Shown piece by piece: positions 34,859 through 36,012 of a stretch of 36,012 nt of DNA. Under the pieces are notes generated by a model. It made no database searches and was not told the origin of the DNA. It was given only the letters and a program-made list of their open reading frames with translations. The stretch covers positions 1 through 36,012 of the forward strand of contig JAKBBK010000029.1 of the NCBI GenBank assembly GCA_021808525.1. The letters run 5' to 3'. Made by a program: the position numbers and the translations under genes. Each line of letters starts with the position of its first letter. The first letter of the stretch is position 1. The stretch is from Pseudomonadota bacterium. GTDB lineage: Bacteria; Pseudomonadota; Gammaproteobacteria; Burkholderiales; Burkholderiaceae_C.

Positions 34859-35581
34859 TCATCCCGCGCGAAGCGTGAAGCTCTCGAACAGGCCCTGCAG
34901 GCGCGCAAGGGTCGAGGGCGCCGGGTAATCGGGCCCGATCGGGCCCAGGGGGCCCAGGGGGCCCACGGGCCGCGCCAGCTGCAGCGCATAGTGGCGCGCT
35001 CCCCGCGCCGCGACGCCGTCGGCCAGGCGCAGCAAGGCCGCGTCGTCCAGCTGGGCAGGGTGCGCGGTGGTGCGCAGCTCGTGGGGGACGCCGGAGTCGA
35101 GCAGCGCAAGCAGGCTCTGGCGTACCGATGCGGCGCTGCCGGCCACGCCGGTGATGCGCTGGTGCAGCGCATCGTCGTCCAGCGGAGCCTTGACGTCCAG
35201 GCCCACCCAGTCCGCGCGCGACAGCACGGCGCGCAGCCGGCGCGGATACATGCCGGCGCTGTGCAGCCCCACGGCGAAGCCCATGGCGCGGACCTCGTCC
35301 ATGGCCTGGGGCAGGGACCCATCGAGCGTGGGCTCGCCACCGCTGAACACCACGGCGTCGAGCAGGCCGCGGCGGCCTTGCAGCCAGGTTCCCAGCGCGG
35401 ACCAGTCCGGCCCCGCGGGCGCGTCGCGCGCCTGCAGGTGCTGGTTGTGGCAGTAGGCGCAGCGCCAGGGACAGCCCTGCAGGTAGACCACGGCGCTGAG
35501 CTTGCCGGGGTAATCGATGCTCGTGAAGGGTGTCAGGCCGCCGATGCGCGGCCCGGCAGGCGCCGGGGCCGTGGCGGGCAT
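34859..35581 (-). CDS. nrdG: Anaerobic ribonucleotide reductase activating protein (radical SAM)
   Basis: NrdG uses a 4Fe-4S cluster and S-adenosylmethionine to create the glycyl radical on NrdD. The 240-residue protein has GLTPFTSIDYPGKLSAVVY, the radical SAM motif GCPWRCAYCHNQHL (Cys37, Cys41, Cys44), and VFSGGEPTLDGSLPQAM, which contacts SAM. It belongs to the longer NrdG/PflA-like group; E. coli NrdG has about 154 residues. Near the C-terminus it has a collagen-like GPLGPLGPIGP run. The ATG at 35581 shares one base with the stop of the small glycyl-radical gene (TGATG). The longer frame to 35689 lies inside that gene. Confidence 0.94.
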   Translation of the reverse strand: MPATAPAPAGPRIGGLTPFTSIDYPGKLSAVVYLQGCPWRCAYCHNQHLQARDAPAGPDWSALGTWLQGRRGLLDAVVFSGGEPTLDGSLPQAMDEVRAMGFAVGLHSAGMYPRRLRAVLSRADWVGLDVKAPLDDDALHQRITGVAGSAASVRQSLLALLDSGVPHELRTTAHPAQLDDAALLRLADGVAARGARHYALQLARPVGPLGPLGPIGPDYPAPSTLARLQGLFESFTLRAG

Positions 35582-35769
35582 CAGGGGCGGCAAGGGCCTT
35601 CCTCGAAGCAGATGCGCTCCTGGAACTCGCCGCGCTTGCCGATGTTGAACGAGGCCACCGGGCGGTGGTAGCCCATCACGCGGGTCCACACCTCGCAGCG
35701 CTGGCGTTCCTCGTCGCGCAGCGTGATGGCGGGGGTCCGGGCGGCTTCGGTCTGGGCGGTGTCGTGCAT
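35581..35769 (-). CDS. Separate glycyl-radical domain of class III ribonucleotide reductase (62 residues)
   Basis: This 62-residue protein matches the extreme C-terminus of fused NrdD enzymes: CEVWTRVMGYHRPVASFNIG, then KRGEFQERICFEE. The Gly in RVMGYH (Gly33) aligns with the radical-bearing glycine of NrdD (RVCGY in E. coli). A ribosome binding site (GGAGA) stands eight bases before the ATG at 35769. The first 20 residues are unlike NrdD. It lies between the large nrdD chain (46 bases upstream, in a different frame) and nrdG (one-base overlap). I infer that it docks with the large chain and is activated by NrdG. Confidence 0.85.
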   Translation of the reverse strand: MHDTAQTEAARTPAITLRDEERQRCEVWTRVMGYHRPVASFNIGKRGEFQERICFEEGPCRP

Positions 35770-35815
35770 GGTGGCGTTCTCCGGTGTGGGTCTGGTGTAC
35801 GGGCGGGCGATGAAC

Positions 35816-36012
35816 TCAGGCCGCCTCGCGCTGCTTGCGGGCCAGGATCTCGGCATCGCATCGCGGGCAGAATTCGTGGTGGCCCGGCAGGTAGCCGTGG
35901 CTGGGGCAGATCGAGAAGGTCGGGGTGACGGTGATGTAGGGCAGGCGAAAGCGGGTCAGCGCGCGCCGCACCAGATCGCGGCAGGCCTCGGCGCTGGACA
36001 GGCGCTCGCGCA
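35816..36012 (-). CDS. nrdD: Class III anaerobic ribonucleoside-triphosphate reductase, C-terminal end of large chain
   Basis: Only the last 65 codons are in the window; the gene enters from the right edge. The visible end reads RFRLPYITVTPTFSICPSHG, then a second block HHEFCPRCDAE, matching the NrdD region with the substrate-domain end and zinc ribbon (CxxH and CxxC). The chain stops at 35816, fifteen residues after the last Cys. In most NrdD proteins the zinc ribbon is followed without a break by the glycyl-radical loop; here that loop is in the next gene. The stop is a clean TGA, and the downstream gene has its own ribosome binding site, so this is not obviously a frameshift. Confidence 0.9.
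   Translation of the reverse strand, partial: RERLSSAEACRDLVRRALTRFRLPYITVTPTFSICPSHGYLPGHHEFCPRCDAEILARKQREAA

Noticed and set aside
35769-35818. Possibility that the nrdD split is a simple frameshift or sequencing error
   Set aside because: A stop codon ends the large chain cleanly, 46 bases separate the genes, and the small gene has a well-placed GGAGA and ATG. Not fully excluded, since the window cannot be resequenced here.

Overview
The window is very GC-rich, densely coding DNA from a bacterial chromosome. The gene content fits a betaproteobacterium of the order Burkholderiales: the yqgE-ruvX-pyrR group, rubredoxin-pilGHIJ-chpA divergent from thiD-hemL, the mtgA-aroE-TonB-like-rnb row, and a PhaP-type phasin. 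I cannot name the genus from sequence alone. I see no rRNA, tRNA, insertion sequence, prophage or CRISPR array. Most of the window reads as core genome.

Layout. Positions 1-1076 (minus): yqgE, ruvX and the first codons of pyrR, overlapping. 1130-2695 (plus): a class I photolyase. 2744-12975 (minus): a twitching-motility chemosensory operon, rubredoxin-pilG-pilH-pilI-pilJ-chpA, ending in a 2131-residue CheA-type hybrid kinase. 13136-15382 (plus): a ThiD-like kinase and hemL. 15393-20831 (minus): yqiA-like esterase, RNase II/R-type exonuclease, TonB-like protein, aroE and mtgA, tightly packed. 20956-21414 (minus): a two-CBS protein. 21528-22325 (plus): an alpha/beta hydrolase. 22486-23043 (minus): a phasin with a near-consensus promoter flanked by two TGC-N3-GCA palindromes and a clear terminator. 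23388-25544 (minus): a GAF-GGDEF-EAL protein. 25743-32579 (plus): nitroreductase, pncB, a D-2-hydroxyacid dehydrogenase, rmuC and nrdJ, a likely operon. 32631-34788: tlpA (minus), divergent from a small secreted protein and a CxxCxC outer-membrane barrel protein (plus). 34859-36012 (minus): nrdG, a 62-residue protein carrying the glycyl-radical loop, and the 3' end of nrdD.

How it works together. The Pil-Chp genes would relay surface or chemical signals through PilJ and PilI to ChpA, then to PilG and PilH, and so control type IV pilus extension and retraction. The GGDEF-EAL protein may add c-di-GMP control. PHB storage is implied by the phasin. The right end holds two oxygen-independent routes to deoxyribonucleotides: a class II B12-dependent enzyme (nrdJ) and a class III glycyl-radical enzyme (nrdD/nrdG).

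The most interesting observation is that the class III reductase appears to be split. The large NrdD chain ends just after its zinc ribbon, and the glycyl-radical loop lies on a separate 62-residue gene with its own ribosome binding site. Secondary points of interest are the phasin operators, the repeat-rich multi-phosphotransfer ChpA, the non-canonical EAL domain with an unassigned C-terminal region, and the tlpA/CxxCxC-barrel cluster.
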